DNA from: JAGVSR01 sp964458265
GTDB taxonomy: Bacteria > Pseudomonadota > Alphaproteobacteria > Rhizobiales > Hyphomicrobiaceae
Assembly (NCBI GenBank): GCA_964458265.1
Contig: CAYWIF010000014.1
Span: forward strand, 10,765 to 74,764
Direction of reading: 5' to 3'
Length of the DNA stretch: 64,000 nt
Shown piece by piece: positions 8,842 through 17,487 of this stretch. How positions within the stretch are numbered: the first letter of the stretch is position 1; the number at the start of each line of letters is the position of its first letter. A program made the position numbers and the translations under genes. The notes below the pieces were generated by a model. It had not been told where the DNA came from. It did no database searches and saw nothing but the letters and a program-made list of their open reading frames with translations.

Positions 8842-11037
8842 ATGTCGACCGCGAAAGGCAAATCGAAGACGCAAGCCGCTGAACCGGCCGCTTCTCCGGA
8901 ATTGAAAGCTCCTTCGGGACCGGACAGGTTCTACAACCGGGAACTGTCGTGGTTGCAGTTCAACCGCCGCGTCCTGGAAGAGGCCCAAAACGAGTCCCAT
9001 CCGCTCCTCGAGCGGCTCCGCTTTCTCTCGATCTCGGCATCGAACCTCGACGAATTCTACATGGTCCGCGCGGCCGGCATCTACGGCCAGATCGCGGCCG
9101 GCGTGACCTCGACGACGCAAGACGGTCTGATGCCCTCCGAGCAGATGGCCGCGATCAACACGTTCGCCGCCTCGCTGGTTTCGGACAAGCAGGCGACCTG
9201 GCTCCAGATCCGCGGTGAACTCGACGCAGCGGGCTTCAAGATCGTCGAACCCGATGACTTGAACGCACGCGAGACCGTGTGGCTGGAAAACCTATTCCTG
9301 ACCCACATCTTTCCCATCTTGACGCCGATCGCCGTCGACCCCGCGCATCCGTTTCCCTTCATTCTGAACAAAGGTCTGACCATCGCGGTCCATCTTCAGC
9401 GCCGCACGGACGGCAAGACGATGAGCGGCCTCATCCCCATTCCGGGCCAGCTCGAACGCTTCATCCGCATGCGCGCCGAGCCGCTGGGCGACAAGCAAAT
9501 CCGCTTCATCCAGATGGAGCAGTTAATCGGCATGTTCCTCGAAAAGCTCTTCATGGGCTTCGAGGTCAAGGCCAAGGGCGCGTTCCGGGTGCTTCGCGAC
9601 AGCGATATCGAGCTCCAGGAAGAAGCCGAAGATCTCGTCCGCTCCTACGAGACGCTTCTGAAGCGCCGCCGGCGCGGCATGGTTATCCGTCTCGAATTGG
9701 AGAGCCGGATGCCCGAGCAGCTTCGCCGCCTCGTCGCCGAAGAACTCGAAGTCGGCGAGGAGGCGGTATTCGTCAAGGACGGCGTTCTCGGCCTGTGCGA
9801 TACGAGCCAGCTTATCGTCTCCGACCGCCCGGACCTGCTGTTCAAGCCCTTCAATATCCGCTTCCCCGAACGCATTCGCGAGTTCAACGGCGACTGCTTC
9901 GCCGCGATCAACAAGAAGGACATCGTCGTCCACCACCCCTACGAAAGCTTCGACGTGGTGGTCCAGTTTCTGCGCCAGGCGGTCAACGATCCCAATGTCA
10001 TGGCGATCAAATGGACGCTCTATCGAACGTCCCGCGACAGCCCGATCGTGCAGGCGCTGAAGGAAGCCGTCGAAGCGGGAAAATCCGTCACCGCCGTCGT
10101 CGAGTTGAAGGCCCGTTTCGACGAGGCAGCCAACATCCGCTGGGCCCGCGACCTTGAAAACGCCGGCGTTCATGTCGTCTACGGCTTCATCGAACTAAAA
10201 ACCCACGCCAAGCTCGGCGTCGTCGTACGCCGCGAAGGTTCGGAATTGACGACGTATTGCCACGTCGGCACCGGCAACTATCATCCCCAGACAGCGCGCG
10301 TTTACACCGATCTCTCCGTCTTCACGCGCGATCCCGCGATCGCCCGCGATGTCACGCGCATCCTCAACTTCGTGACCGGCTATGGCAATCCCGGCGAACT
10401 CGAAGTCATGTCTGCGAGCCCCAACGGCATCCGCCAGAAAATACTCTCCCACATCCGCGAGGAAATCGAACACGCCAACGCCGGCCGGCCCGCGGCGATC
10501 TGGATGAAGATGAACTCGCTGGTCGATGCACAGATCATCGATGCGCTTTACGAGGCAAGCCGTGCAGGCGTGTCCATCGACATCATTTGCCGCGGGGTCT
10601 GCTGTCTCCGGCCGGGAATCAAGGGCCTGTCGGAGAACATTCGCGTCAAGAGCATCATCGGGCGGTTCCTGGAGCACGCACGCATTTATTGCTTCGGACG
10701 CGGCGAGCCGTTGCCTTCGGCCAAGGCTGCGGTCTACATCTCCTCCGCCGATATGATGCCGCGCAACCTCGACCGCCGCGTCGAGGCCATGCTGCCGATA
10801 CTGAACCAGACGGTGCATGAACAGGTCCTCAATCAGATCATGGTCGCGAACTTGATGGACAATCAGCAGAGCTGGCGCATCCTGGCCGATGGATCGTCCG
10901 AAAGGGTTTATCCCGGTGCGCAGGAAGCCCCGTTCAATGCCCACAAGTACTTCATGACCAACCCCAGCCTGTCAGGGCGCGGCCGGGCCTTGAAGACCAG
11001 TTCGCCGCCCAAATTCCGCGTCAGAGGTGCGGATTGA
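8842..11037 (+). CDS. ppk: Polyphosphate kinase 1
   Basis: A 731-residue enzyme that reversibly polymerises the gamma phosphate of ATP into inorganic polyphosphate. The family N-terminus FYNRELSWLQFNRRVL is at about 31-46. The conserved segment YCHVGTGNYHP contains H474, in the place of the autophosphorylated histidine, with a second histidine a few residues on. The C-terminal PLD-like halves carry the conserved ELKARFDE and GRFLEHARIYCF blocks. AAGGG precedes the ATG. The gene is followed directly by ppx, whose possible TTG start overlaps the ppk stop, so synthesis and degradation of polyphosphate are probably translated from one message. Confidence 0.96.
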   Translation: MSTAKGKSKTQAAEPAASPELKAPSGPDRFYNRELSWLQFNRRVLEEAQNESHPLLERLRFLSISASNLDEFYMVRAAGIYGQIAAGVTSTTQDGLMPSEQMAAINTFAASLVSDKQATWLQIRGELDAAGFKIVEPDDLNARETVWLENLFLTHIFPILTPIAVDPAHPFPFILNKGLTIAVHLQRRTDGKTMSGLIPIPGQLERFIRMRAEPLGDKQIRFIQMEQLIGMFLEKLFMGFEVKAKGAFRVLRDSDIELQEEAEDLVRSYETLLKRRRRGMVIRLELESRMPEQLRRLVAEELEVGEEAVFVKDGVLGLCDTSQLIVSDRPDLLFKPFNIRFPERIREFNGDCFAAINKKDIVVHHPYESFDVVVQFLRQAVNDPNVMAIKWTLYRTSRDSPIVQALKEAVEAGKSVTAVVELKARFDEAANIRWARDLENAGVHVVYGFIELKTHAKLGVVVRREGSELTTYCHVGTGNYHPQTARVYTDLSVFTRDPAIARDVTRILNFVTGYGNPGELEVMSASPNGIRQKILSHIREEIEHANAGRPAAIWMKMNSLVDAQIIDALYEASRAGVSIDIICRGVCCLRPGIKGLSENIRVKSIIGRFLEHARIYCFGRGEPLPSAKAAVYISSADMMPRNLDRRVEAMLPILNQTVHEQVLNQIMVANLMDNQQSWRILADGSSERVYPGAQEAPFNAHKYFMTNPSLSGRGRALKTSSPPKFRVRGAD

Positions 11038-11051
11038 AGCAAGGATCAGAC

Positions 11052-12590
11052 GTGACGAGCCTGATGCAGATGCTTGGCGGCGCGCGCCAGCCGCGCGAAC
11101 TCGAGCCCATTGGCGTCATCGATATCGGGTCGAACTCCGTCCGCCTTGTGGTTTACGAGGGCGCCGTGCGTTCGCCGACGCCGCTGTTCAACGAAAAGGT
11201 TCTCTGCGGTCTTGGCCGCACGATCGCGACCACCGGTCGCCTGGGAGCCGAGCCCATTGAACGGACCATTCATGCGCTGACACGGTTCAAGGCCGTGGCC
11301 AGAATTCTCAAGGTCAAAACCCTCAAGGCCTTCGCGACCGCCGCGGTTCGCGATGCCGGCGATGGACCGGAATTTATCGCGCGCGCCGAGAAGGCCTGCG
11401 GCGTCAAGATCGACATTCTGTCGGGTGAGCGCGAGGCCGAACTTGCCGCCGCAGGTATTCGCATGGGGTTTCAAAATCACGATGGCTTAGCAGGCGATCT
11501 CGGCGGCGGCAGTCTCGAACTGATCAACATCGGCGGCACGTCGGTCATCGAAGCGGCAACGCTGCCGCTCGGCGGACTCCGGATGATCGACCAGACAGGC
11601 GGCCGCATCGACGACGCCGTGAAGATCGCCGATCAGCACCTGGAAAAGATCGGATGGCTGTCCAACGGCAAGGGGCGCCCGTTCTTCGCCGTGGGCGGCA
11701 CATGGCGCGCGCTCGCCAAACTCCATATGGAGCAGACGCAATATCCCCTGCGTATCATGCAGGGCTATACGATCCCCACGCGCGACGCGATTCAGTTCTG
11801 CGAATTGGTCCGCCGCACCAAGAAGATCGCGTCCCTCCCTGGCATTGAGGAGGTCGCGCGCGCCCGCCGCGAAGCGCTCCCCTACGGCGCCCTCGTGCTC
11901 GAACGGCTGTTACGTCTCTTGCAGCCGTCGGCCGTCGTCTTTTCTGTCCACGGCGTTCGCGAGGGGCTGCTGTTCAGCTACCTGACGCCGCACGAACGCG
12001 CCAAAGACCCGCTGCTGAGCTTCTGCGAGGAGTTCGCGCGCCAGCGCTCCCGGTCGCTCGCCCATGCTCTGGAGTTGTGCGACTGGACCGACCAGCTCTT
12101 CGACAAGGATGGCCTGGACGAGACCGCCGACGAGCGCCGCCTGCGCCACGCCGCGTGTCTCGTGTCCGACATCTCCTGGCGCGCGCATCCCGACTACCGG
12201 GGTGAGCAAAGCCTCGACAAGATCGCTCACGCAGGCATGAGCGGAATTGATCACCCCGGCCGCATTTTCATGGGACTGACCGTCTATTTCCGTCACGCCG
12301 GCGCGCAGGTGAGCGACACCGAAGGCCTGCCCGAACAGCTCTTGTCGCGCATCGACCGCCGCACGCTGAAGCGCGCACGCATCGTCGGCGCCGCATTGCG
12401 TTCAGCCCACATGATATCCATCGGCATGCCCGGCATCATCGATGAAACGCGCCTCGAATATCGCGGCGATAAGCTCGTACTGAGGCTGCCTAGCCAGCAT
12501 GCCGATCTCGACGGCGAACGCCTGCGCCGCCGTTTTGAAAGTCTCGCCGCCGTCCTGGGCCGTATCGGCGAAATCGAAATCGCCCGTTGA
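11052..12590 (+). CDS. ppx: Exopolyphosphatase / guanosine pentaphosphatase
   Basis: A 512-residue member of the Ppx/GppA branch of the ASKHA fold. It has the phosphate-1 loop IGVIDIGSNSVRLVVYEG near the N-terminus, SGEREAELAAAGI, the phosphate-2 motif DLGGGSLEL and a C-terminal HD-like helical region. It removes terminal phosphates from polyphosphate, and some relatives hydrolyse pppGpp. The GTG at 11052 has AAGGA six bases upstream; a TTG at 11034 overlapping the ppk stop is the alternative and would add six residues. It is coupled to ppk upstream and to the DnaJ-type gene 12 bases downstream. Confidence 0.92.
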   Translation: MTSLMQMLGGARQPRELEPIGVIDIGSNSVRLVVYEGAVRSPTPLFNEKVLCGLGRTIATTGRLGAEPIERTIHALTRFKAVARILKVKTLKAFATAAVRDAGDGPEFIARAEKACGVKIDILSGEREAELAAAGIRMGFQNHDGLAGDLGGGSLELINIGGTSVIEAATLPLGGLRMIDQTGGRIDDAVKIADQHLEKIGWLSNGKGRPFFAVGGTWRALAKLHMEQTQYPLRIMQGYTIPTRDAIQFCELVRRTKKIASLPGIEEVARARREALPYGALVLERLLRLLQPSAVVFSVHGVREGLLFSYLTPHERAKDPLLSFCEEFARQRSRSLAHALELCDWTDQLFDKDGLDETADERRLRHAACLVSDISWRAHPDYRGEQSLDKIAHAGMSGIDHPGRIFMGLTVYFRHAGAQVSDTEGLPEQLLSRIDRRTLKRARIVGAALRSAHMISIGMPGIIDETRLEYRGDKLVLRLPSQHADLDGERLRRRFESLAAVLGRIGEIEIAR

Positions 12591-12602
12591 ACGGAGGGAC
12601 GC

Positions 12603-13502
12603 TTGGCCGACGATCCCTATACCGTTCTCAACGTCCCGCGCACCGCCAGCGACGACGAGATCCGCCGGCGCTACCGGCAGCTCGTCAAGGAACTCCACCC
12701 CGACGTCAACCCGGCCAAATCGGCCGAAGAGCGGTTCAAGAAAGTCACGGTCGCCTTCGACATCATCGGCGATCCCGTCAAGCGCAAAGCCTATGACCGC
12801 GGTGAGATCGATGCGGCCGGCGATCAGCGGCGCGCATCGGGATCAGGTCAAAGCGGCCAGGGGTTTGCCGGCGGGGCGCGCTGGAGCGCCGGCTTCGGCG
12901 GCTTCGACAGCGAAGACCCCTTCGGCGACATCTTTGCCGGCTTTCGGGGGGCCGGTACCCAGTCGCGAACCCGCCGGGGACAGGATGCGCGCTACACGAT
13001 CGATCTTGATTTCACAGAGGCCGCGTTAGGCGCCCGCAAGCGCGTCACTATGCCGGGTGGCGAAGCGCTCGATCTCGCCGTTCCGTCGGGCGTTGTCGAA
13101 GGCCAGGTGCTGCGTCTGAAAGGCAAGGGCCAGCCGGGCGTCAACGGCGGGCCGGTGGGCGATGCCCTGGTCGAAGTCCGCATCCGTCCCCATCCGGTTT
13201 TCAAGCGGGCTGGCGACGACGTCACGATCGACGTCCCGCTAACCCTCGATGAAGCGGTCCTGGGAGCCAAGATCGAAATCCCGACGTTGACCGGCCGCGT
13301 CCAACTCACCATTCCACCCGCCACCAATTCGGGGAAGGTTTTCCGCCTCAAAGGCAAGGGCATCGTCAACGCCACGTCGGGCTTGACGGGTGACGAACTC
13401 GCGACCGTGCGCATCGTGCTTCCCGACGAGATCGACGGCGAACTGGCCGATTTCATGCGCGGCTGGCGCGAGCGGCACCGCTACGATGCCGGGCGCAAGT
13501 AA
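12603..13502 (+). CDS. DnaJ-type co-chaperone without zinc finger (CbpA-like)
   Basis: A 299-residue J-domain protein. The J domain occupies about 1-70 with the HPD tripeptide in KELHPDVNP, which stimulates DnaK ATPase. A glycine/phenylalanine-rich linker follows (about 80-125) and then two beta-sandwich C-terminal substrate domains (GEALDLAVPSG, RLKGKG repeated twice). The four CxxCxGxG zinc repeats of true DnaJ are absent, so it belongs to the type II, CbpA-like group. The start is TTG, supported by GGAGGG four bases before it. It closes the ppk-ppx run and ends three bases from the convergent rnd stop codon. Confidence 0.88.
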   Translation: MADDPYTVLNVPRTASDDEIRRRYRQLVKELHPDVNPAKSAEERFKKVTVAFDIIGDPVKRKAYDRGEIDAAGDQRRASGSGQSGQGFAGGARWSAGFGGFDSEDPFGDIFAGFRGAGTQSRTRRGQDARYTIDLDFTEAALGARKRVTMPGGEALDLAVPSGVVEGQVLRLKGKGQPGVNGGPVGDALVEVRIRPHPVFKRAGDDVTIDVPLTLDEAVLGAKIEIPTLTGRVQLTIPPATNSGKVFRLKGKGIVNATSGLTGDELATVRIVLPDEIDGELADFMRGWRERHRYDAGRK

Positions 13503-13505
13503 CGG

Positions 13506-14666
13506 TCAAGTTCGAGTCTTGCCATCGAGGATCATAACCTCGCCGCCGGCCAGCGTCAGCGCCAGTTCGCCGCGTTTCAGCTTCAGGGCGTCCTCCCCGA
13601 AAAGCTGCCGCCGCCAGCCTTTGAGCGCCAGCACGTCGGGCTCATTCTCCGCCGCGATCCGCTCCAGCTCTTCCGCGTCCGCTATCAGCCGCGGCGCAAC
13701 GCCGTTCTTGGCTGCGGCGGCCTTGAGCAGAACTTTTAGGAGTTCGATCGTCGCGCCGGCCTCCGCCGAGACCTGCCGCGCATGGTTCATCGGCGGCAGC
13801 GACTTCGGATCGCGCTCCATGCCTGCCTTGACGGCCTCGATGATTTCCCTTGCTCGCTGCGACCGTGAGAAACCGTCGCTGAGCGTCCGGAGTCCGCCGA
13901 GCTGTTCCGCCGTCGTCGGCATCTGGTTGGCGATGTCGTAGAGCGCTTCATCCCGCAGCACGCGGCTGCGCGGCACATTTTGCGCCTGCGCGATCCGCTC
14001 GCGCCATGCCGCCAGTTCGATAAGAACACCGAAAGATTTCCGGTTCTTGGTGCGCATTTTGAGCCGCTTCCAGGCGTCTTCCGGCCGCGTCTCGTAGGTT
14101 TCAGGATGCGTGAGGTCCGCCATTTCTTCGCTGAGCCACGACGTGCGCCCCGTCGCATCGAGCTTCGTCTTGAGGTGCCGGTAGACATCCCTGAGGTGCG
14201 TCACGTCGCCGAGGGCGTACACGAGTTGCTTGTCGGTCAGCGGCCGCCGGCTCCAGTCGGTGAAGCGCGATGACTTGTCGATGTCCTGACCCGTGATGTC
14301 CTTGACGAGGTTCACGTAGCTGACGCTATCGCCGTAGCCGCAGACCGACGCGGCCACCTGCGTATCGAAAATCGGCGCGGGGATGAGCCCCGCTTCCGAA
14401 TACATGATCTCGATGTCCTGGCGCGCGGCATGGAAGACTTTCGTCACGCCGGGGTTCGCCATCAGTTCGTAGAACGGCGCAAGTTCGATCCCCGCCGCCA
14501 GCGGATCGACGACGGCCTCGACCGTGTCGGACGCGATCTGGACAAGGCAGAGCTCGGGCCAGAACGTTTGCTCGCGCATGAATTCCGTGTCGACCGTGAT
14601 GAACTCGGCGGTGACAAGGCGCTGGCAGATTTGGGCGAGATCGGATGTGGACGTAACGAGATGCAT
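13506..14666 (-). CDS. rnd: Ribonuclease D
   Basis: A 386-residue 3'-to-5' exoribonuclease that trims tRNA and other stable RNA precursors. The DEDD exonuclease core begins with ITVDTEFMRE (D26, E28) and continues through AARQDIEIMY and a YALGDVTHL segment that fits the DEDDy tyrosine and aspartate. An HRDC domain follows (about 210-290), as in bacterial RNase D. The ATG reading MHLVTSTSDL is the conserved start. A small protein gene lies just upstream on the same strand. The gene is convergent with the DnaJ-type gene, three bases apart, leaving no room for a separate terminator. Confidence 0.94.
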   Translation of the reverse strand: MHLVTSTSDLAQICQRLVTAEFITVDTEFMREQTFWPELCLVQIASDTVEAVVDPLAAGIELAPFYELMANPGVTKVFHAARQDIEIMYSEAGLIPAPIFDTQVAASVCGYGDSVSYVNLVKDITGQDIDKSSRFTDWSRRPLTDKQLVYALGDVTHLRDVYRHLKTKLDATGRTSWLSEEMADLTHPETYETRPEDAWKRLKMRTKNRKSFGVLIELAAWRERIAQAQNVPRSRVLRDEALYDIANQMPTTAEQLGGLRTLSDGFSRSQRAREIIEAVKAGMERDPKSLPPMNHARQVSAEAGATIELLKVLLKAAAAKNGVAPRLIADAEELERIAAENEPDVLALKGWRRQLFGEDALKLKRGELALTLAGGEVMILDGKTRT

Positions 14667-14772
14667 TTCCGGCCTGTATACAACAGATCGTGGCCGGGGA
14701 AAGCCTTGCCGGGTGCGGCGCGCGGTCTATCGGTCGAGTTCCCACAACATCGCGGAATCGGCCGGCGGCAGG

Positions 14773-15018
14773 TCAGCCTTCCGGATCGTCCGTGACGCCG
14801 TGCGCGGCTTTGAACAGCGACATTTCCTTAAGGATGCTGTCGACGACGCGCGCCAGATCGCCGATGCGATGCGCGTTCGGGGCGGCCAACACCGTCCGCA
14901 GTTCCCGCGCCAGCGGATGCTCCTCGGGGGCTCGGACGGGATCGTGGTTGCCGGTCTGGACCCCCTCCCGCGAGAGAAGCGCCTCTAGCGCGGAGATATT
15001 GATGGCTTCGGTTGTCAT
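14773..15018 (-). CDS. Small conserved-looking hypothetical protein
   Basis: An 81-residue soluble, acidic protein starting MTTEAINISALEALL. I do not recognise a family. It is predicted to be mostly helical, with no signal peptide, no membrane segment and no cysteine. I start at ATG 15018 rather than the in-frame codon 48 bases earlier because the upstream stretch is proline-rich and unlike a helical start; GGGG is 8-11 bases before the chosen ATG. It is the first gene of a minus unit with rnd (105 bases apart) and is divergent from aspS, so its promoter region overlaps that of aspS. Confidence 0.6.
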   Translation of the reverse strand: MTTEAINISALEALLSREGVQTGNHDPVRAPEEHPLARELRTVLAAPNAHRIGDLARVVDSILKEMSLFKAAHGVTDDPEG

Positions 15019-15086
15019 GGCTAACACCCCACACGATGGAGGAGCAGGTGGGCTGGCACCGCCCATCGGCGCCCCCGTGCTTAATT

Positions 15087-15100
15087 AAAAGTGCACTTTT
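15087..15100. promoter_or_regulatory. 14-bp perfect palindrome in the divergent spacer before aspS
   Basis: AAAAGTGCACTTTT is an exact palindrome in an AT-rich island of otherwise GC-rich sequence, between a small minus-strand gene and aspS. An 8-base TTAATTAA palindrome overlaps its left side. It looks like a protein-binding site, but no regulator can be named. Confidence 0.4.
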
Positions 15101-15104
15101 GTAC

Positions 15105-15119
15105 TTAACGAACCGTTAC
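15105..15119 (+). promoter_or_regulatory. CtrA-like half-sites (TTAA-N7-TTAC)
   Basis: TTAA (15105-15108), seven bases and TTAC (15116-15119) match the alphaproteobacterial CtrA consensus TTAA-N7-TTAA at seven of eight positions. It lies in the same divergent spacer as the palindrome at 15087-15100. A chance match is possible. Confidence 0.3.
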
Positions 15120-15273
15120 CGGCCCGGCGACGGGCAGGAGAGGTGCCTGCAACCCGCCGCTTGGGACGGCCGTAGCCGCCTCGGCGGCGCACCCCGCCCC
15201 GGCTTGACATTCACCATACCCCGTGCGCTTCTCCGGCCCGATTTTTCCAGACAGAGACAAGGGATTCCGGGCC

Positions 15274-17115
15274 ATGACCGCGGCCAGCATGCACCGTTAC
15301 CGCTCCACGACCTGCGGCGGGCTGCGCAGTTCCAACATCGGCACCGGAACGCGCCTTTCCGGCTGGGTACACCGGGTGCGCGACCACGGCGGCGTGCTCT
15401 TCATTGACCTGCGCGATCACTATGGCCTCACCCAGGTGGTCGCCGACCCCGACAGCCCCGCCTTCAAGACCGCTGAAAAACTGCGCTCCGAGTGGGTTGT
15501 CCGCATCGACGGCAAGGTGAGGCAGCGCCCCGACGGTACGACGAACCCCGAACTGGCCACCGGCGAAATCGAGGTCTACGCCACCGAGATCGAAGTCCTC
15601 TCGGAGGCCAAGGAACTGCCCGTTCCCGTCTTCGGCGAACCCGACTATCCGGAAGACCTGCGCCTGCAATATCGCTTTCTGGATCTGCGCCGCGAGACGC
15701 TGCACGCCATCATTATGAAGCGGCTCGAAATCACCAAGTCTATGCGCCGCCACATGCACGACGCCGGCTTCAACGAATTTCCAACCCCGATCCTCACCGC
15801 GTCCTCGCCCGAGGGCGCGCGCGACTTTCTTGTCCCCTCGCGCATCCATCCGGGCAAATTCTACGCCCTGCCGCAGGCCCCGCAGCAGTACAAGCAGCTC
15901 TTGATGGTGTCGGGCTTCGACCGCTACTTCCAGATCGCGCCCTGCTTCCGCGACGAAGACCCGCGCGCCGACCGCCTGCCCGGCGAGTTCTATCAGCTCG
16001 ACGTCGAAATGAGTTTTGTCGAGCAGGAGGATATCTTCTCCACGATGGAGCCGATCCTCACCCGCATCTTCGAGGAATTCGCTGGTCCTGCCGAAGGCGG
16101 GCAAGGAAAAGCCAAACCTGTCACCAACAACTGGCCGCGCATCCCCTACGACGAAGCGATCGCCAAATATGGCTCCGACAAGCCCGACCTGCGCAACCCC
16201 ATCGAAATGCAGGACGTGACCGAGCACTTCCGCGGCTCGGGCTTCAAGGTCTTCGCTGGCATGATCGAGAAGGACCCGAAGGTCCGCGTCTGGGCCATCC
16301 CCGCGCCGACCGGCGGCAGCCGAGCTTTTTGCGACCGCATGAACTCGTGGGCGCAAGGCGAAGGTCAGCCGGGGCTGGGCTACATTTTCTGGCGTGAAGA
16401 AGAAGGTGCTGCTGGCGCCGGTCCCATCGCCAAGAACATCGGCTCGGAGCGCGCCGCCGCCATTCAAGCCCAACTCGGCCTCAAAACTGGCGACGCCGTG
16501 TTCTTCACCGCCGGCAACCCCGCGAACTTCTACAAATTCGCAGGCAGCGCCCGCGACCGGATCGGCCAGGAATTGAAACTCGTCGACGAGAACCGCTTCG
16601 CGCTCGCCTGGATCGTCGACTTCCCGTTCTACGAATGGAACGAGGAAGACAAGAAGATCGACTTCTCGCACAACCCTTTCTCGATGCCCAAGGGCGGCCA
16701 TGCTGCGCTTGAAGCCGCCGAGAAGGAGGGCCGCGACGCGCTGCTCGCCTTGAAGGCCAACCAGTACGACATCGTCTGCAACGGCTACGAAATTGCATCC
16801 GGCTCCGTGCGTAACCACTTGCCCGAGACGATGGTCAAAGCCTTCGAAATCACCGGCCTGTCGCGCGCCGACGTGGAAGCCCGCTTCGGCGGTCTCTATC
16901 GCGCGTTCCAGTACGGTGCGCCGCCGCACGGCGGCATGGCGGCCGGCCTCGAACGCGTCGTCATGCTGCTCACCGGCTGCAAGACCGTGCGCGAAGTGGC
17001 GCTCTTCCCCATGAACCAGCAGGCCGCCGACCTGTTGATGAACGCACCGTCGGAAGCCGCGCCCAAGCAGTTGCGCGAACTCTCCATCCGTATTGTCGCG
17101 CCGGAGAAGAAATAG
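15274..17115 (+). CDS. aspS: Aspartyl-tRNA synthetase (bacterial type)
   Basis: A 613-residue class II synthetase that charges tRNA with aspartate. An N-terminal OB-fold anticodon-binding domain (about 15-110, GWVHRVRDHGGVLFIDLRDHYG) leads to motif 1 (EFPTPILTASSPEGARDFLVPSR), motif 2 (FDRYFQIAPCFRDEDPRADR) and motif 3 (GAPPHGGMAAGLERVVMLL), with the GAD insertion of bacterial enzymes between motifs 2 and 3. Alphaproteobacterial AspRS is often non-discriminating and works with GatCAB on tRNA-Asn; this is family knowledge, not shown here. I start at ATG 15274; ATG 15289 (MHRYRSTTCG) is the alternative, and the longer reading from 15223 is unlikely. Confidence 0.95.
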   Translation: MTAASMHRYRSTTCGGLRSSNIGTGTRLSGWVHRVRDHGGVLFIDLRDHYGLTQVVADPDSPAFKTAEKLRSEWVVRIDGKVRQRPDGTTNPELATGEIEVYATEIEVLSEAKELPVPVFGEPDYPEDLRLQYRFLDLRRETLHAIIMKRLEITKSMRRHMHDAGFNEFPTPILTASSPEGARDFLVPSRIHPGKFYALPQAPQQYKQLLMVSGFDRYFQIAPCFRDEDPRADRLPGEFYQLDVEMSFVEQEDIFSTMEPILTRIFEEFAGPAEGGQGKAKPVTNNWPRIPYDEAIAKYGSDKPDLRNPIEMQDVTEHFRGSGFKVFAGMIEKDPKVRVWAIPAPTGGSRAFCDRMNSWAQGEGQPGLGYIFWREEEGAAGAGPIAKNIGSERAAAIQAQLGLKTGDAVFFTAGNPANFYKFAGSARDRIGQELKLVDENRFALAWIVDFPFYEWNEEDKKIDFSHNPFSMPKGGHAALEAAEKEGRDALLALKANQYDIVCNGYEIASGSVRNHLPETMVKAFEITGLSRADVEARFGGLYRAFQYGAPPHGGMAAGLERVVMLLTGCKTVREVALFPMNQQAADLLMNAPSEAAPKQLRELSIRIVAPEKK

Positions 17116-17132
17116 CAGATCTGCAAACAAAG

Positions 17133-17166
17133 AACGCCCGGTTGCGCAAGGCAACCGGGCGTTTTG
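17133..17166 (+). terminator. Terminator after aspS, possibly bidirectional
   Basis: Thirteen-base arms (17133-17145 and 17151-17163) pair perfectly around a 5-base loop. The + strand continues TTTTG from the stem's end; the minus strand continues into CTTTGTTTG. It can therefore serve both aspS and the convergent small secreted gene. Confidence 0.8.
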
Positions 17167-17187
17167 CAGTCACCGGTCAAATGGTGC

Positions 17188-17487
17188 TTAGTTCGTGACG
17201 GGCTGGGCAGCCTTCGGCGGGAGTTCCACGCCGACCATCACGACCTTGCCGTCCTTCATCGCCGTGCCGGTCCAGCGGCCATCTTCGCCGCGCGTCAGGT
17301 CGGACACCTGCGTGTAGCCGCGGCCGATCAGAATCTTGCGGGCGGCATCAGCGTTCGAGGCGTGGTTGAGGCCGGCTGTAAACGTCGCCGGATCGGCGTC
17401 CGTCGTCTGCGCGGGAGCCTCGGCGGCAACGGCGGCCATCGACACGCCCGAGAACAGGGCGGCAGTCAAAGCAATCTTGCGGATCAT
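17188..17487 (-). CDS. Small secreted PepSY-like protein
   Basis: A 99-residue protein with a signal peptide (MIRKIALTAALFSGVSMAAVAAEA, probable cleavage after the second AVA-type site near 22). The mature part has a helix rich in alanine and asparagine followed by GRGYTQVSDLTRGEDGRW and DGKVVMVGVEL, the helix-plus-strands pattern of a single PepSY domain. A strong AGGAG ribosome binding site lies eight bases before the ATG. PepSY domains occur in periplasmic proteins, sometimes as peptidase inhibitors; no reaction can be assigned. It stands alone, convergent with aspS, with a shared hairpin between them. Confidence 0.65.
   Translation of the reverse strand: MIRKIALTAALFSGVSMAAVAAEAPAQTTDADPATFTAGLNHASNADAARKILIGRGYTQVSDLTRGEDGRWTGTAMKDGKVVMVGVELPPKAAQPVTN

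Noticed and set aside
15204..15232. TTGACA before aspS as a promoter -35
   Set aside because: The -35 is perfect, but no acceptable -10 lies 16-18 bases downstream (GCTTCT region).
15211..17154. Very long open frame on the minus strand opposite aspS
   Set aside because: It mirrors aspS codon structure in GC-rich DNA; its translation is low in order and has no recognisable family.
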